Source: a virus | Length of the DNA: 35,128 nt | Direction: 5' to 3' (one strand) | IMG/VR virus record: IMGVR_UViG_3300045977_000131 | Location: 1 to 35,128 of that record | Part shown: positions 6,625 to 15,558 of the stretch, piece after piece | Layout: each line of letters opens with the position of its first letter | Numbering within the stretch: position 1 is the stretch's first letter | The notes under the pieces: model-generated | Databases searched by the model: none | What the model saw: the letters and a program-made list of their open reading frames with translations, nothing else | What the model was told of the DNA's origin: nothing | Position numbers and translations under genes: made by a program

Positions 6625-6949
6625 ACTGTCCGTCCAGCGCAAGGCGTTGCGGGATGGCGTCAAGGAAGGCGCGGTGTTGATCGCGGAGGAAGCATCAAGG
6701 CGTGCTCCCGTTCTCACCGGAGAGTTACAGGAAAACATCATCGTTTCCATGCGCGACTCCGAGTCCGACGCGAAGACGGTCGCGGCTCGCATCGGGCCAT
6801 CTAAGCGCGTGTTCTACGGCGTGTTTGATGAGTTTGGAACGGCGCACATGACCTCGCAGCCGTTCCTTATTCCTGCCTTTGAAGCCAAGAAGGAAGAGGC
6901 GCTTCAGTTGACCAGCGAGCACTTCATCGAAGCAATTAATGAGGCGTAA
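6572..6949 (+). CDS. HK97 gp10-like neck/tail component
   Basis: The 125-residue protein fits the HK97 gp10 family. It has an N-terminal helix pair (GLDQLERKLREI, then RKALRDGVKEGAVLIAEEA), the hallmark RRAPVLTGELQENI (the family's 'aP..tG.L..si'), a beta region VAARIGPSKRVFYGVFDEFGT and QPFLIPAFEAKKEE. These proteins sit in the neck or at the tail terminator. The GTG start overlaps the end of the chaperone extension by 53 bases. Its position after the chaperone and next to the tape measure is unusual, since it normally lies between head closure and tail terminator genes. Its TAA overlaps the tape measure ATG. Confidence 0.75.
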   Translation: MALIQGLDQLERKLREIELSVQRKALRDGVKEGAVLIAEEASRRAPVLTGELQENIIVSMRDSESDAKTVAARIGPSKRVFYGVFDEFGTAHMTSQPFLIPAFEAKKEEALQLTSEHFIEAINEA

Positions 6950-9888
6950 TGGCGTTATCAGGTAGCGGCCCAATCAGTTCGCTCTTTGTCGAGTTCCGCG
7001 CTTCGACCTCCAAGTGGTCGGAGGACATGCGGGCCATTGGCAAAGAGGCGCGCGAACTCGAAAAGGTTCTCAAGCCGACCATCGACCGCGCCAAGGAAAT
7101 TGGCATCGCATTTACCGCCGTCGGTGGCGCGGTGCTGGCGTCCATCGGGGCCATGGTCAAAAGCTCCATCGACCTTGGCGACAAGCTGAAGGATATGTCC
7201 GTTCAGACGGGCGCGAGCGTCGAGCAGTTGTCGCGCCTTGGCTTCGCCGCTGAACAGAACGGGGCCAGCCTTGAGGATGTTGGAACGGCGATGCGTAAGG
7301 TATCGCTGAGCGCGCTCGAAGCGGCCAACAACATCAAGGGCAAGCAGGCGGAAGCGTTCTCGGCGCTCGGCATCGAAGTTCAGGCCGCAAACGGTCAGAT
7401 CAAGGACGCGAACACGCTGCTGTTCGAAATGTCCGACGCGTTTGAAAAGACTCAGGACGGGCCGGAGAAGGTTGCAACGGCGGTCGCGTTGCTCGGAAAG
7501 AACGGCGCGGCGCTAATCCCCGTGCTCAACTCGGGAAGCGCCGAACTGAAGCGCATGGGCGACGAACTCGAAAGCGTCGGCGCGGTCATGTCGACAAAGG
7601 CCGCAATCGCTGCCGACGAGTTCAACGACGCGATCAACCTGAATAACAAAGCCATCCAGGGATTCAGCAACGCGGTCGCCGCGGCCCTCGTGCCGGCGCT
7701 CACCGATTTGGTTCGCCAGTTGACTCCGGTTATCGCCAAGTTCGGCGAGTGGGCGCGCATGTATCCGGAAGTGGTGCGGCTGACGGCGCTGCTCGCCGCG
7801 GAGTTGACGGGCGCAGGCGGTCTGATTATCGGCTTGACGGCTGTTGCGGCGCTCCTGCCGAAGATCAACGCGGGACTGTCCCTTCTGGCAAAGAATCCGA
7901 TTATCGCGGCCATCGCTGCATTCGTTGCGCTCGCCACGGCGGCGTTCGTCTACCGGCATGAACTGGAACTCGGCATCAACGCCATTAAGCAGTACATCGC
8001 AAGTGCTCTGATTCCGCTGATCGACATCGCGGCCAAGGTTGCGCGGGCCTTCGAGGGAGTGATTGAGCTAATTCCCGGCATTGCGGACAGTGCGCCGTTA
8101 AGTGGATTGCACGGGCGCTTAACGGCGCTGAGTCTTGAACTGGAAGAGATGGCCGAGAACGCGCGCGTGGCGAATATCGCGCTGCGGTTCGAACAGCTGG
8201 ACCTCAATCCTCACATTGAAGGCATTGACGATCTGAATAAAGGCGTCATCAACTTTGGCGACAACACGAAGGAGGAGGCAGAGAAGGCAGCGGAGGCGCT
8301 TAAAAAGCTTAAGCAGGACTCGATAAACGACCTTATCGAGGGATTCTCCCAGATGGACATGGAGAACCGCGCCGCAACGCTGACCACTCTCAGAAGCGTG
8401 AAGATCGGCGTCGACATGGGGCCGCTTCCAAAGGCCCCCGAAGACCTCAAAATCTGGTCCGAAAACATGCTTGCCGCTTGGGATCGCATCGGCAAGTCCG
8501 GCTCTCTTCCGCTTCTCTTGCAGAGCATCGAGCGCATCAAGGAAACGATGGGGCAGATCGAGATGCCGCCGATGTTGGCCGAGATGACCACGCGCGCAGA
8601 ACTCGCGATGAAAAAAGCGCGGGACCAGGCTAATGATTTGGGCGCGTCCATTAAGGAACTGACCGGCCTCGGCTATGACGAAGTTCAGATCATGGCGATG
8701 TTGGCCGGTGAGTTCAGCACGGCCGCGCGCAACGTGGAACAGTACGGCGTGAAGGTCGACGAAACGACCGACAGGATTCTTGCTCAGATCGACGCCACGA
8801 AGAAAGCGGCGGCAGAAGCGCAGCGCTGGCAGCAAACATGGTCACAGGTAATGGCCAACATCGTGACGGACTTTGCGCGCGGGATAACGGACGTTATCTT
8901 CCGGGCGCGATCCTTTACGGGCGCTCTGGCCGACATTGGAAAGCAGGCGGGCCGCGCGTTCACTCAGGCATTCTTCGCCGAACTCTTTAGCCCGTTGACG
9001 CAGATGCTCGCCGGATGGGGCCGTCAGTTGGCGGGGATGCTTCAGACTCAGGTTATTCCGAAGATTACTGGAGCTATAGGGCTTGGCTCGATCGCGTCAA
9101 AGACCGGGGGCGCTGTTCCTCCAGTAGTGCCGGGAGTTCCGGGAGCACAGGGCGGATTCTTCGGACTCTCCGGCGCTAAGCTGCTCGCGTTTGCTAAAGA
9201 CCCGATTACGCTGGCGGTCGCCGCTGTCGTTGGTGGCATCTTTGCCGCAACAAAGCTAATCGGCCGGGGCCGCGAGCAAGCCGACAAGTTCGGCGATCAG
9301 ATCGAACGTCCCTTCGCTCTCCAGATCGGCCAGATTGTCGACGGCTTCAACTCGGCAAAAGCAGCCGGCGCGCTCTCTCTTCAGGAAGCCAAGGCAACCC
9401 GAGACGAACTCGTACAGCTTCAGCGGACATTCAACTCGCAGGCGTCGGCATTCGCCGCAGAAGGCGATCAGCAGCGAAAGGTTGTCGAGCAGGCCATCGC
9501 GGGACATAACGCGAACTTCGGGCCGAACCTGACGCGCGTGCTGGATCAGGTAAACGCGGAGATTGCCGCACTGTCGAAGGGGGGCGGCGTGAACGGTTCC
9601 GGCATCCCAGCGACCGGCCTTGCTCTTTCGGCTTCGAACGTCATCGACGGAGCGGCGGATAAGTTCGTCCTTGCGGTAGACCGGCTGGTGGCGCATGGCG
9701 GCACGGGCGGCTCAGTCATCAACGCGCCGTTCAATCCTACCGTCAACGTGAGCATCGACGGCGCCACGGCCGACGTGCGGCGCGAACTGATGGCGCAGAT
9801 CGACGAGATTCTAAACACCGGCCTTGATGGCTGGCGCGAGAAGTGGACGGCATACTTCCGCGACAACAAAGGGCTGGTGACAGCATGA
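6949..9888 (+). CDS. Tail tape measure protein
   Basis: At 979 residues this is the longest gene of the window, placed directly after the chaperones. It sets tail length, is packed in the tube lumen and is ejected with the DNA. The first 60 residues are helical (KWSEDMRAIGKEARELEKV), followed by a hydrophobic helix (IAFTAVGGAVLASIGAM, about 52-68). Next comes the region typical of tape measures (LSRLGFAAEQNGASLEDVGTA, LFEMSDAFEKTQDGPEK, VALLGKNGAALIPVLN). Further hydrophobic stretches lie at about 275-330 and near 745-770. The C-terminal part (TWSQVMANIVTDFARGITDV) is also family-like. TAATG overlap fixes the start. A 979-residue tape measure predicts a tail of roughly 145 nm by the usual 1.5 angstrom per residue rule. 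Confidence 0.88.
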   Translation: MALSGSGPISSLFVEFRASTSKWSEDMRAIGKEARELEKVLKPTIDRAKEIGIAFTAVGGAVLASIGAMVKSSIDLGDKLKDMSVQTGASVEQLSRLGFAAEQNGASLEDVGTAMRKVSLSALEAANNIKGKQAEAFSALGIEVQAANGQIKDANTLLFEMSDAFEKTQDGPEKVATAVALLGKNGAALIPVLNSGSAELKRMGDELESVGAVMSTKAAIAADEFNDAINLNNKAIQGFSNAVAAALVPALTDLVRQLTPVIAKFGEWARMYPEVVRLTALLAAELTGAGGLIIGLTAVAALLPKINAGLSLLAKNPIIAAIAAFVALATAAFVYRHELELGINAIKQYIASALIPLIDIAAKVARAFEGVIELIPGIADSAPLSGLHGRLTALSLELEEMAENARVANIALRFEQLDLNPHIEGIDDLNKGVINFGDNTKEEAEKAAEALKKLKQDSINDLIEGFSQMDMENRAATLTTLRSVKIGVDMGPLPKAPEDLKIWSENMLAAWDRIGKSGSLPLLLQSIERIKETMGQIEMPPMLAEMTTRAELAMKKARDQANDLGASIKELTGLGYDEVQIMAMLAGEFSTAARNVEQYGVKVDETTDRILAQIDATKKAAAEAQRWQQTWSQVMANIVTDFARGITDVIFRARSFTGALADIGKQAGRAFTQAFFAELFSPLTQMLAGWGRQLAGMLQTQVIPKITGAIGLGSIASKTGGAVPPVVPGVPGAQGGFFGLSGAKLLAFAKDPITLAVAAVVGGIFAATKLIGRGREQADKFGDQIERPFALQIGQIVDGFNSAKAAGALSLQEAKATRDELVQLQRTFNSQASAFAAEGDQQRKVVEQAIAGHNANFGPNLTRVLDQVNAEIAALSKGGGVNGSGIPATGLALSASNVIDGAADKFVLAVDRLVAHGGTGGSVINAPFNPTVNVSIDGATADVRRELMAQIDEILNTGLDGWREKWTAYFRDNKGLVTA

Positions 9889-10319
9889 GCAATCGCCGCG
9901 CCTGGTATTTGACCGACGCCGACGAGATGGAAGAATTCCCGCTTGCTGAGCGGTTCGGCTCGTCCATGCGTGTCGAGCGCGTGACCCTCGACATGACAGC
10001 GGAGCGCGGCCGACGGTTCATCTACACGCAGGAAGAGCGCCGCCGAGTGTGGACGCTGCTGTTTCGGTTCCACACGCAGGAGATTTACGACTTCTTTGAA
10101 GACTTGGACGCAGCCGTGACCGGCGACGAAACGCCGTTCTATTTCGTGCTGGACCCGGACGCCTCGCCGATTGATGCCGTGCTGGTACGCAAGGAGAAAG
10201 ACTTCGATCCGCGCCCAATGGACACCGGCAAGTCATCCGGCGACACGGCCGCTCCAATTTGGGACTACACCCTCACCCTAACCGAAGAGATCGACACGGA
10301 GTTCAGCATAGATGCCTGA
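9885..10319 (+). CDS. Tail protein downstream of the tape measure (distal-tail-like)
   Basis: The 144-residue product is predicted mostly beta. It begins SNRRAWYLTDADEMEEFPLAE and contains ERVTLDMTAERGRRFIYTQ, a WTLLFRFHTQEIYDFFEDL segment, FYFVLDPDASPIDAVLVRK and a closing WDYTLTLTEEIDTEFS strand. This resembles the short proteins that link tube and hub in siphovirus tails, but I do not recognise a named family. ATG overlaps the tape measure stop (ATGA), and its own TGA lies 8 bases inside the next gene, so it is translated as part of the tail operon. Confidence 0.55.
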   Translation: MSNRRAWYLTDADEMEEFPLAERFGSSMRVERVTLDMTAERGRRFIYTQEERRRVWTLLFRFHTQEIYDFFEDLDAAVTGDETPFYFVLDPDASPIDAVLVRKEKDFDPRPMDTGKSSGDTAAPIWDYTLTLTEEIDTEFSIDA

Positions 10320-11166
10320 CACCAAGCTTAGCGAGATCGCTACAGAGCTAACCGAACTTCAGCAGACAGACCGGCTTTACGCAGTGCAGTATGACGGGTC
10401 ACCGCCGACTCCCGTCTCCAAGTTCGTCACCTACGAGACGTTGCTGGCTGCGATTGGCGAAGAGGTGGGACAGGGGGGGAACGTAACATCGACTGGAGCT
10501 TTCGGGGCTGAGCCGGGATCATCTGCTGCCGGCGACCTGTATCTGCCGAATAACGCTTCCCATATTGCTCGAAGCAATGGGAGCAACTTCGACGCGCAAT
10601 GGGGGCCGGTATTCCCTATGACGCCTCCTATTAGCGGAGATTTTGCGTGGAGAAATCAGGGCGGCGCTTCGTTGGTGACAACCAGCGGCGGTATTTTCCT
10701 GAAGGCACCTACAAATGGCAGCCACAGCTTCAGAATACGGGAAAAGGCGGCGCCCTCTACGCCTTACACCATCACTGCGTTAATCATCCCGTTCACATTG
10801 AATGTGGATTATCAGTTGGTTGGAATCGGCTGGAACGACGGGACGAAGTTGGCCGTATTTGGAGTGTTTAGTAGCGCCTCGTCTGGGAATTTGCTTCAAA
10901 GCAGTAAGTACGCAACCGTTACGGGCGCCTCGGCGGGCGACTATGCCTTTTTGCTACTGCCGCAAGGTGGCCCAATATGGCTAAGGATCACTGACAACGG
11001 AACGAACCGGATCTGCTCCTACTCTTTTGATGGTGAAAACTTCATCCAGGTCCACTCGGTCTCCCGTACTGATTATCTTACGCCGACCAACATCATGTTT
11101 TACGCCAACGACCTCAATACGAGCTATGAATGTGCGTTAAAACTGCTGAGCTGGAAGGAAACATAA
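10312..11166 (+). CDS. Tail-fibre-like protein with concanavalin-like domain (copy 2)
   Basis: The 284-residue paralog of the protein at 2121. The N-terminal block (MPDTKLSEIATELTELQQTD, then RLYAVQYDG) corresponds to the 'LPDLTAAEDLQDDDLAYVVQ' type repeat of copy 1. The C-terminal domain begins GDFAWRNQGGASLVTT (about residue 107) and carries TDNGTNRICSYSFDGENF, equivalent to DDGTNLKYYVGNDGENW in copy 1, and ends LLSWKET. Identity is modest but the pattern is aligned throughout. The start lies in an 8-base overlap with the previous gene. It probably forms part of the tail tip or fibres; the beta-sandwich domain may bind a surface sugar. Confidence 0.62.
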   Translation: MPDTKLSEIATELTELQQTDRLYAVQYDGSPPTPVSKFVTYETLLAAIGEEVGQGGNVTSTGAFGAEPGSSAAGDLYLPNNASHIARSNGSNFDAQWGPVFPMTPPISGDFAWRNQGGASLVTTSGGIFLKAPTNGSHSFRIREKAAPSTPYTITALIIPFTLNVDYQLVGIGWNDGTKLAVFGVFSSASSGNLLQSSKYATVTGASAGDYAFLLLPQGGPIWLRITDNGTNRICSYSFDGENFIQVHSVSRTDYLTPTNIMFYANDLNTSYECALKLLSWKET

Positions 11167-11173
11167 GCCTTCA

Positions 11174-13942
11174 ATGCCTCTGATACTCGAAGGCGGCGGC
11201 GACCTTCTCTTAGAAGACAGCGACAGTCTTTTACTCGAAACCGCTCCGGAAGCGCAGGACCCGTCATGCGACTTTGACGCGGGCGCGGACTTCTCCTGTA
11301 CCGCCTACGTCTCGCGCATCCGTGGCGCTCGATGGCTGGCGATCGGTACCATCTTTCTCGATGACGCCACCGAGTACGTCGCGACCGGGCGCACCACGCA
11401 TCCTTCCCGAACCTACGAGGGGCGCGTTCTCTCGTGGGGCAGCATCGACAAGTCCATCCCTGTCCCGTCGGGGATGCCGCAGGCTTCTCAACTGCGCTGC
11501 CGTCTGGCTGACACTGACGAAGCATGGCGCGACAAGCTGGGCGGGCAGACTCCGCAGGGGCGGCGCATTCAGGTCAAGTTCCTTCAGGAAGGAACGTCAG
11601 AAGCAGCAGCCGACATTCTGTTTACCGGCATCATCGAAGAGTTTTCTACAGGGCCGGGGTATGTCGAAATCTACGCGGTCAGCGACGAGTTGTCGTGGCT
11701 CGACGAGCGTATCCCCGATGTCATCACGCCGGAGAACTTCCCTGAGTATGCGAAGGTCGAGCAGGCATTTCTTCCGGTGTGGCTCGGGCACGTTGTCGGA
11801 AAGGCGGTCTCGCTCGGCTTTGCCAATGCAGCCCCAGCCGAACCGGCAGCGGGCGCTCTGGTCGATGCGGCCGACGCTGCCGACGCCCTGACGGCTGAGA
11901 TACTCGCGGCGGTGTTCACTTCGCCGGGATCACTCTTTGGCGTGCTTGCAGCCCAGCAAGAATGGATTGAGAAGATCGAGTCGAAGTACGCGCAGGCTCT
12001 CCCGCTCATCCTGAACGAGTTCAACCTGCAATACGACGCCGGGGTGATTGAACTCGCGGACGCCGTTTACGCGCGGGACAAGCTGCAAGACTTGCTCGAC
12101 GCGGTGGACGCTCGGGCGACGGAGTATGCCGCGGGCAACTCTCAGCGCGCGGCGGTCATCAGCAACTTCCGCGGCGGTGTGACTTCCTTCTATGGCGACA
12201 CATGGGAAACGCTGCTGGCGGAACTCGACGCGAAGATAGCCACGCTGGAAGGTTCGCCACCGGCTGAAGCATTCGCGCCACAGGGGGCCGTCCCGCTCCC
12301 CTACATCGGCGGCAATCGGTGGGGCGCGGCGATGCACCCGTTGTGGCGGGAGTTGTGCCTGTATCGCAAGGAGCCGGACGAGGCGGTATTTACCGGCGTG
12401 CCGATTGAGGAATACGCCGTGACGGCGGAAGTCCGGAGCTTCGCGGAGTATCCTGACAGAACCTTCACCTGTACGTTCATCGACTTCCTTGTCGCCCAAC
12501 CGGACGGCACGGAAATCCGTCTTGACTCTGACGGGGCCTACTCGCGAGACGCATTCGGCTCCATGCCCGCCGCTGGCTACGCGGCCGACGGATTCAACGG
12601 GCCGCTTCGCAACCCGGTCGACGGCTTCCTGATCCTAAAAGAACTCATCCTGCCGAAGTCGGCCACGGCGGCAAACTCGAATATAGACGCGCTGATCGCT
12701 CTCCGGAACAAGATGGAAACGGGCGGGGCGACAATGCCGCCGCTGTTCTGTGACGGGGTGGTGAATGAGTCCATGACCGGCCGAGAACTCATGGGGCGGT
12801 TCCATGCGACGTTTCAGACCGACTTCTACCACGATAAGAAGGGCCGCGAGACGCTGAAGCGCATCGACGACACGGACGACGGCAGACCGGAGATAACCGA
12901 GCACGTTATTGTGCGGAATACCTGGGGCGAGCGTTCCCCGAATCCGACCGTCAACCGATACCGGGCAAACTATGGCCGCGACTACGCCACCGACAACTGG
13001 TTCGACATCGCTTTAGCCGACAATCTGAGCGATCAGGAGGCCCGGCAGAAGGTCCAGGACGCAACGGTTGACTTCTGGTTCGCCCGAGACGCGCAGACGG
13101 CTCTAGCGGCCACGCAGGACCGTTTACGGTATACGGCGCTTGGCTCCTACCGGCAACGCGCAGAAGTGCCGCTGCCGCAAGTCTCGGCCTTCCTTGAACT
13201 GGCCAAACTGGTAGGCTGGACGCACTACCGCGGAATGCAGATCAGCGGCTACCACAACCGGGAAGCCAAGATCATCGGCTATTCCATCGACCTTGACGGC
13301 TTCAAGGTGGCGATCGACTCGATTGTGCGGGTTGCTCTGCCGTTCGGTGAGCGGCAACTGGCGGAAGCGAACTTTGACGCGGGCGCTCCGATGACGGTCG
13401 AAGAGAGCCATCAGAACGAAGTATTCCCGATTTCGGTCGAAGAAAACCCGGTACCTGACACCGTAGCCAACAATACGACGCGCGTTCGGATTGTCGATGG
13501 CGAGCCGGAATACCCTATGGTTCCCGGCGACACGCTGTATTACTCGCTCGACATCACGGGCGGCTCTGGCGTCTCTCCGATGGCGAAGGAACACTATCGC
13601 TTCCCGGAGCCGGACCCGCTGAAGACGCTAACTGCCGTAACCATGAAAGTCCGGTTGCGAAAAACCATCAGCCCGGCGCACGTTCCACAGGCTGCATACG
13701 CATCGCTGTATGAGGGAACCAATCTGAACGACGTGGACAACGGAACGGCGTCGTTCGGCTTTGGCGCGATGGTTTCGGCTGATTTCGCCACATACGAGTC
13801 CAGTCCCGTTTCCGCCGCAACGTGGAACAGCTACACCGATCCAGTTCTCGCGTTCAGGCTGTTCGACTCATCCGGCGAAATCGGCTCGCCGTACCCAACC
13901 TTCGACATATCCGAAGTCAAGATCGTTTACCACTACGCATAG
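11174..13942 (+). CDS. Tail hub / tail-tip protein
   Basis: The 922-residue protein lies where siphoviruses encode the tail hub or tip attachment protein. It opens with short degenerate repeats (LILEGGGDLLLEDSDSLLLE). Residues about 35-190 are a beta-rich region (TAYVSRIRGARWLAIGTIF, then FTGIIEEFSTGPGYVEIYAV) like hub and baseplate domains that hold the inserted ligand between beta layers. Residues about 255-365 look helical and Ala-rich, and 600-740 carry more hub-like beta sequence (RNTWGERSPNPTVNRYRANY, FKVAIDSIVRVALPFG). The last 170 residues form a separate beta-sandwich-like end (MKVRLRKTISPAHVP, then FDISEVKIVYHYA) that may be a carbohydrate or receptor module. No enzymatic motif was seen. 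Confidence 0.65.
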   Translation: MPLILEGGGDLLLEDSDSLLLETAPEAQDPSCDFDAGADFSCTAYVSRIRGARWLAIGTIFLDDATEYVATGRTTHPSRTYEGRVLSWGSIDKSIPVPSGMPQASQLRCRLADTDEAWRDKLGGQTPQGRRIQVKFLQEGTSEAAADILFTGIIEEFSTGPGYVEIYAVSDELSWLDERIPDVITPENFPEYAKVEQAFLPVWLGHVVGKAVSLGFANAAPAEPAAGALVDAADAADALTAEILAAVFTSPGSLFGVLAAQQEWIEKIESKYAQALPLILNEFNLQYDAGVIELADAVYARDKLQDLLDAVDARATEYAAGNSQRAAVISNFRGGVTSFYGDTWETLLAELDAKIATLEGSPPAEAFAPQGAVPLPYIGGNRWGAAMHPLWRELCLYRKEPDEAVFTGVPIEEYAVTAEVRSFAEYPDRTFTCTFIDFLVAQPDGTEIRLDSDGAYSRDAFGSMPAAGYAADGFNGPLRNPVDGFLILKELILPKSATAANSNIDALIALRNKMETGGATMPPLFCDGVVNESMTGRELMGRFHATFQTDFYHDKKGRETLKRIDDTDDGRPEITEHVIVRNTWGERSPNPTVNRYRANYGRDYATDNWFDIALADNLSDQEARQKVQDATVDFWFARDAQTALAATQDRLRYTALGSYRQRAEVPLPQVSAFLELAKLVGWTHYRGMQISGYHNREAKIIGYSIDLDGFKVAIDSIVRVALPFGERQLAEANFDAGAPMTVEESHQNEVFPISVEENPVPDTVANNTTRVRIVDGEPEYPMVPGDTLYYSLDITGGSGVSPMAKEHYRFPEPDPLKTLTAVTMKVRLRKTISPAHVPQAAYASLYEGTNLNDVDNGTASFGFGAMVSADFATYESSPVSAATWNSYTDPVLAFRLFDSSGEIGSPYPTFDISEVKIVYHYA

Positions 13943-13950
13943 GGGAACAC

Positions 13951-14349
13951 ATGGCATTCAAGCGAATCAGCGAGTACAACGCGAACCGGCTGCTGGAATT
14001 GGAATTCGAGGACGGCGCATGGATCTCGCTTCACGACGACGACCCCGGCGAGAGCGGCGCTAACGAAATCGCCGACGTAGACCGCGTGTTCGTCAGTGCG
14101 GCCGGCTGGAGCGTTGCGGCCGACAAGGAACTTCACAACGTGGACCAGATCGACTTCGAGAACATGCCGGCGTGTGAGGTTAGCTACTTCGGCGCGTGGG
14201 ACGCAGAGACGGCCGGGAACTTCCTGCGGTCCACGCCGCGGCTCGACGGCTCACCGCTCGAAGTCACGCCGCTGAGCGTATCGGAAGGAAACACGGTCAC
14301 CATACCGGAAGAAGCCTGCATCTTCGCCTTCTCGAACGTGGAAGTGTAA
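13951..14349 (+). CDS. Phage tail-fibre-like small protein (DPGE family, copy 2)
   Basis: The 132-residue paralog of the gene at 2951. It shows the family motif more clearly: NANRLLELEFEDGAWISLHD followed by DDPGESGANEI. SLH-x-DPG-x-x-G-x-N-E is the conserved core of a common phage tail family. The C-terminal half (FENMPACEVSYFGAWDAET, FLRSTPRLDG, VTIPEEACIFAF) aligns with copy 1. It starts 8 bases after the hub gene, with GGGGAACAC upstream as a weak ribosome binding site, and ends in a TAATG overlap with the next gene. It is probably a minor virion protein of the tail tip. Confidence 0.68.
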   Translation: MAFKRISEYNANRLLELEFEDGAWISLHDDDPGESGANEIADVDRVFVSAAGWSVAADKELHNVDQIDFENMPACEVSYFGAWDAETAGNFLRSTPRLDGSPLEVTPLSVSEGNTVTIPEEACIFAFSNVEV

Positions 14350-14603
14350 TGCCAACCGACGAGCAAGTCAGAGCAACGCTTCCCGCGCCCACAAACTACG
14401 CGGCGCGAAGGACGCTCATTCACCTGAAGAGTGTCCATACAAGGCTTCTGTCTGCTTCCGATGACGTGGCGCGCTGTCCGGAAATTGCGGCGTATGCGGG
14501 CACGATCCGGCTAATGGCTAACGCAATCGAAACGGCCCGCGCTCAAATTGCGTTGGATATTCACTGCGCGGAAAACGGGCTAGCCCTAAAGGAGTATGCG
14601 TGA
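14349..14603 (+). CDS. Small helical protein, unknown function
   Basis: The 84-residue product (MPTDEQVRATLPAPTNYAAR...) is predicted helical with no membrane segment and no domain I recognise. The ATG overlaps the preceding TAA, and its own stop overlaps the GTG of the Ig-like gene. It therefore belongs to the end of the structural operon and may be a small virion accessory or a chaperone for the secreted protein that follows. Confidence 0.5.
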   Translation: MPTDEQVRATLPAPTNYAARRTLIHLKSVHTRLLSASDDVARCPEIAAYAGTIRLMANAIETARAQIALDIHCAENGLALKEYA

Positions 14604-15217
14604 AAGCACTATTGCTGCTGATTCTGACGGCTGGTCCGCTGATGGCCCAGCAGTCCGTCACCCTGCCAACCTATGACGGCCAGCCGGTAACGATCATCCC
14701 GCGAGACAAGCGGGGCAAGCCGGTTGCGAAGGTGGACGGCGCTTTAACGTGGAAGTCCTCGAATGAAGCGGTGGCCCGCGTGGACTCCTGCGACGAGGGC
14801 AATCTGGCGTGCGTGATAAAGGCGTACAGCGAAGGGACGGCCACCATCACAGTAACAGGTGACGGCGCTATGGGCGCTCAGGTTCGTCCGCTGACGTGGA
14901 CGGTTGCCGTAACGGTGACCGCTCCTGAAGCCTACTCGCTCGACGGCGTACTCGGCCCGCAGTTGCCGGATGTGGCTGCTCTACGCGGCACGGTAACGCT
15001 GGTCGCCAACGTGGCCGACGATACCGGCGTTTCTTCGTTTAAATGGCTCATAGACGGCGCTCCGCTCGGGGAGCCTATCGCCATACCTCCCGCTGTAATC
15101 GAGACGCCTTGGGACACCACAAGCGTTGAGCCTGGCATTCACGTTGTAAGCGGCGAGGCGAGCGATGCGGCGGGGAACGTCGGCACGAAATCCCTCTCCG
15201 TGCTGGTGGGGCGCTAG
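14600..15217 (+). CDS. Secreted Ig-like domain protein
   Basis: The 205-residue protein has a clear signal peptide: positive VK, hydrophobic ALLLLILTAGPLMA, then a likely cleavage after MAQ near residue 17. Residues about 20-110 resemble a BIG2-type bacterial Ig domain (GALTWKSSNEAVARVDS, then YSEGTATITVTGDG). Residues about 125-205 resemble a second Ig-like fold of the kind found in cell-surface proteins (VTLVANVADDTGVSSFKWLI, SGEASDAAGNVGTKSLSVLV). Phage Ig-like domains are usually fused to virion proteins; here the signal peptide implies export by the host cell. It could decorate the lysogen surface or act late in infection. The GTG start overlaps the preceding stop, and its TAG overlaps the stop of the convergent minus-strand gene. 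Confidence 0.65.
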   Translation: MKALLLLILTAGPLMAQQSVTLPTYDGQPVTIIPRDKRGKPVAKVDGALTWKSSNEAVARVDSCDEGNLACVIKAYSEGTATITVTGDGAMGAQVRPLTWTVAVTVTAPEAYSLDGVLGPQLPDVAALRGTVTLVANVADDTGVSSFKWLIDGAPLGEPIAIPPAVIETPWDTTSVEPGIHVVSGEASDAAGNVGTKSLSVLVGR

Positions 15218-15558
15218 TCTCGCTTCTTGGACTGCGCTAGTAGGTCAGCGAACAGAACAGGGTTGCTTTCGCGCAGGTATGCTCCGACGCCAAAGTTCTC
15301 CCATCGCGCATCCTCGGCCTTGCGCTTGGCTCTATACTTGCTGTCCCTTTCTTCTGCCCGCGCCTTCACGCTCTCAGGATCGTGCTGCTTGCAATAGAGA
15401 CCGCCTTCGCCAAAGCCGCGCGCTCTGAGGCATTGGTAAAAGCGCCCGCCTCGTCCGCTCTCCTGAACCTCTTCGATGCACCTATCGGGCTTCTCGGGAT
15501 ACCCATTTGGGTTGCCCGCCCATGCGCCGTAAATCCTCTTGCCGTCTTTTACTCTCAT
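15214..15558 (-). CDS. Cysteine/histidine-containing phage protein, unknown function
   Basis: The 114-residue product contains AGNPNGYPEKPDRCIEEV, a GGRGGRFYQC segment, then FGEGGLYCKQHDPE, a recurrent pattern in small phage proteins. C27, C43, C55 and H58 could bind one metal. The C-terminal half is highly charged and helical (KARAEERDSKYRAKRKAED). It is the last gene of the minus operon; its stop codon shares bases with the stop of the Ig-like gene. Its ATG overlaps the stop of the preceding gene. No biochemical role is known to me. Confidence 0.55.
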   Translation of the reverse strand: MRVKDGKRIYGAWAGNPNGYPEKPDRCIEEVQESGRGGRFYQCLRARGFGEGGLYCKQHDPESVKARAEERDSKYRAKRKAEDARWENFGVGAYLRESNPVLFADLLAQSKKRD

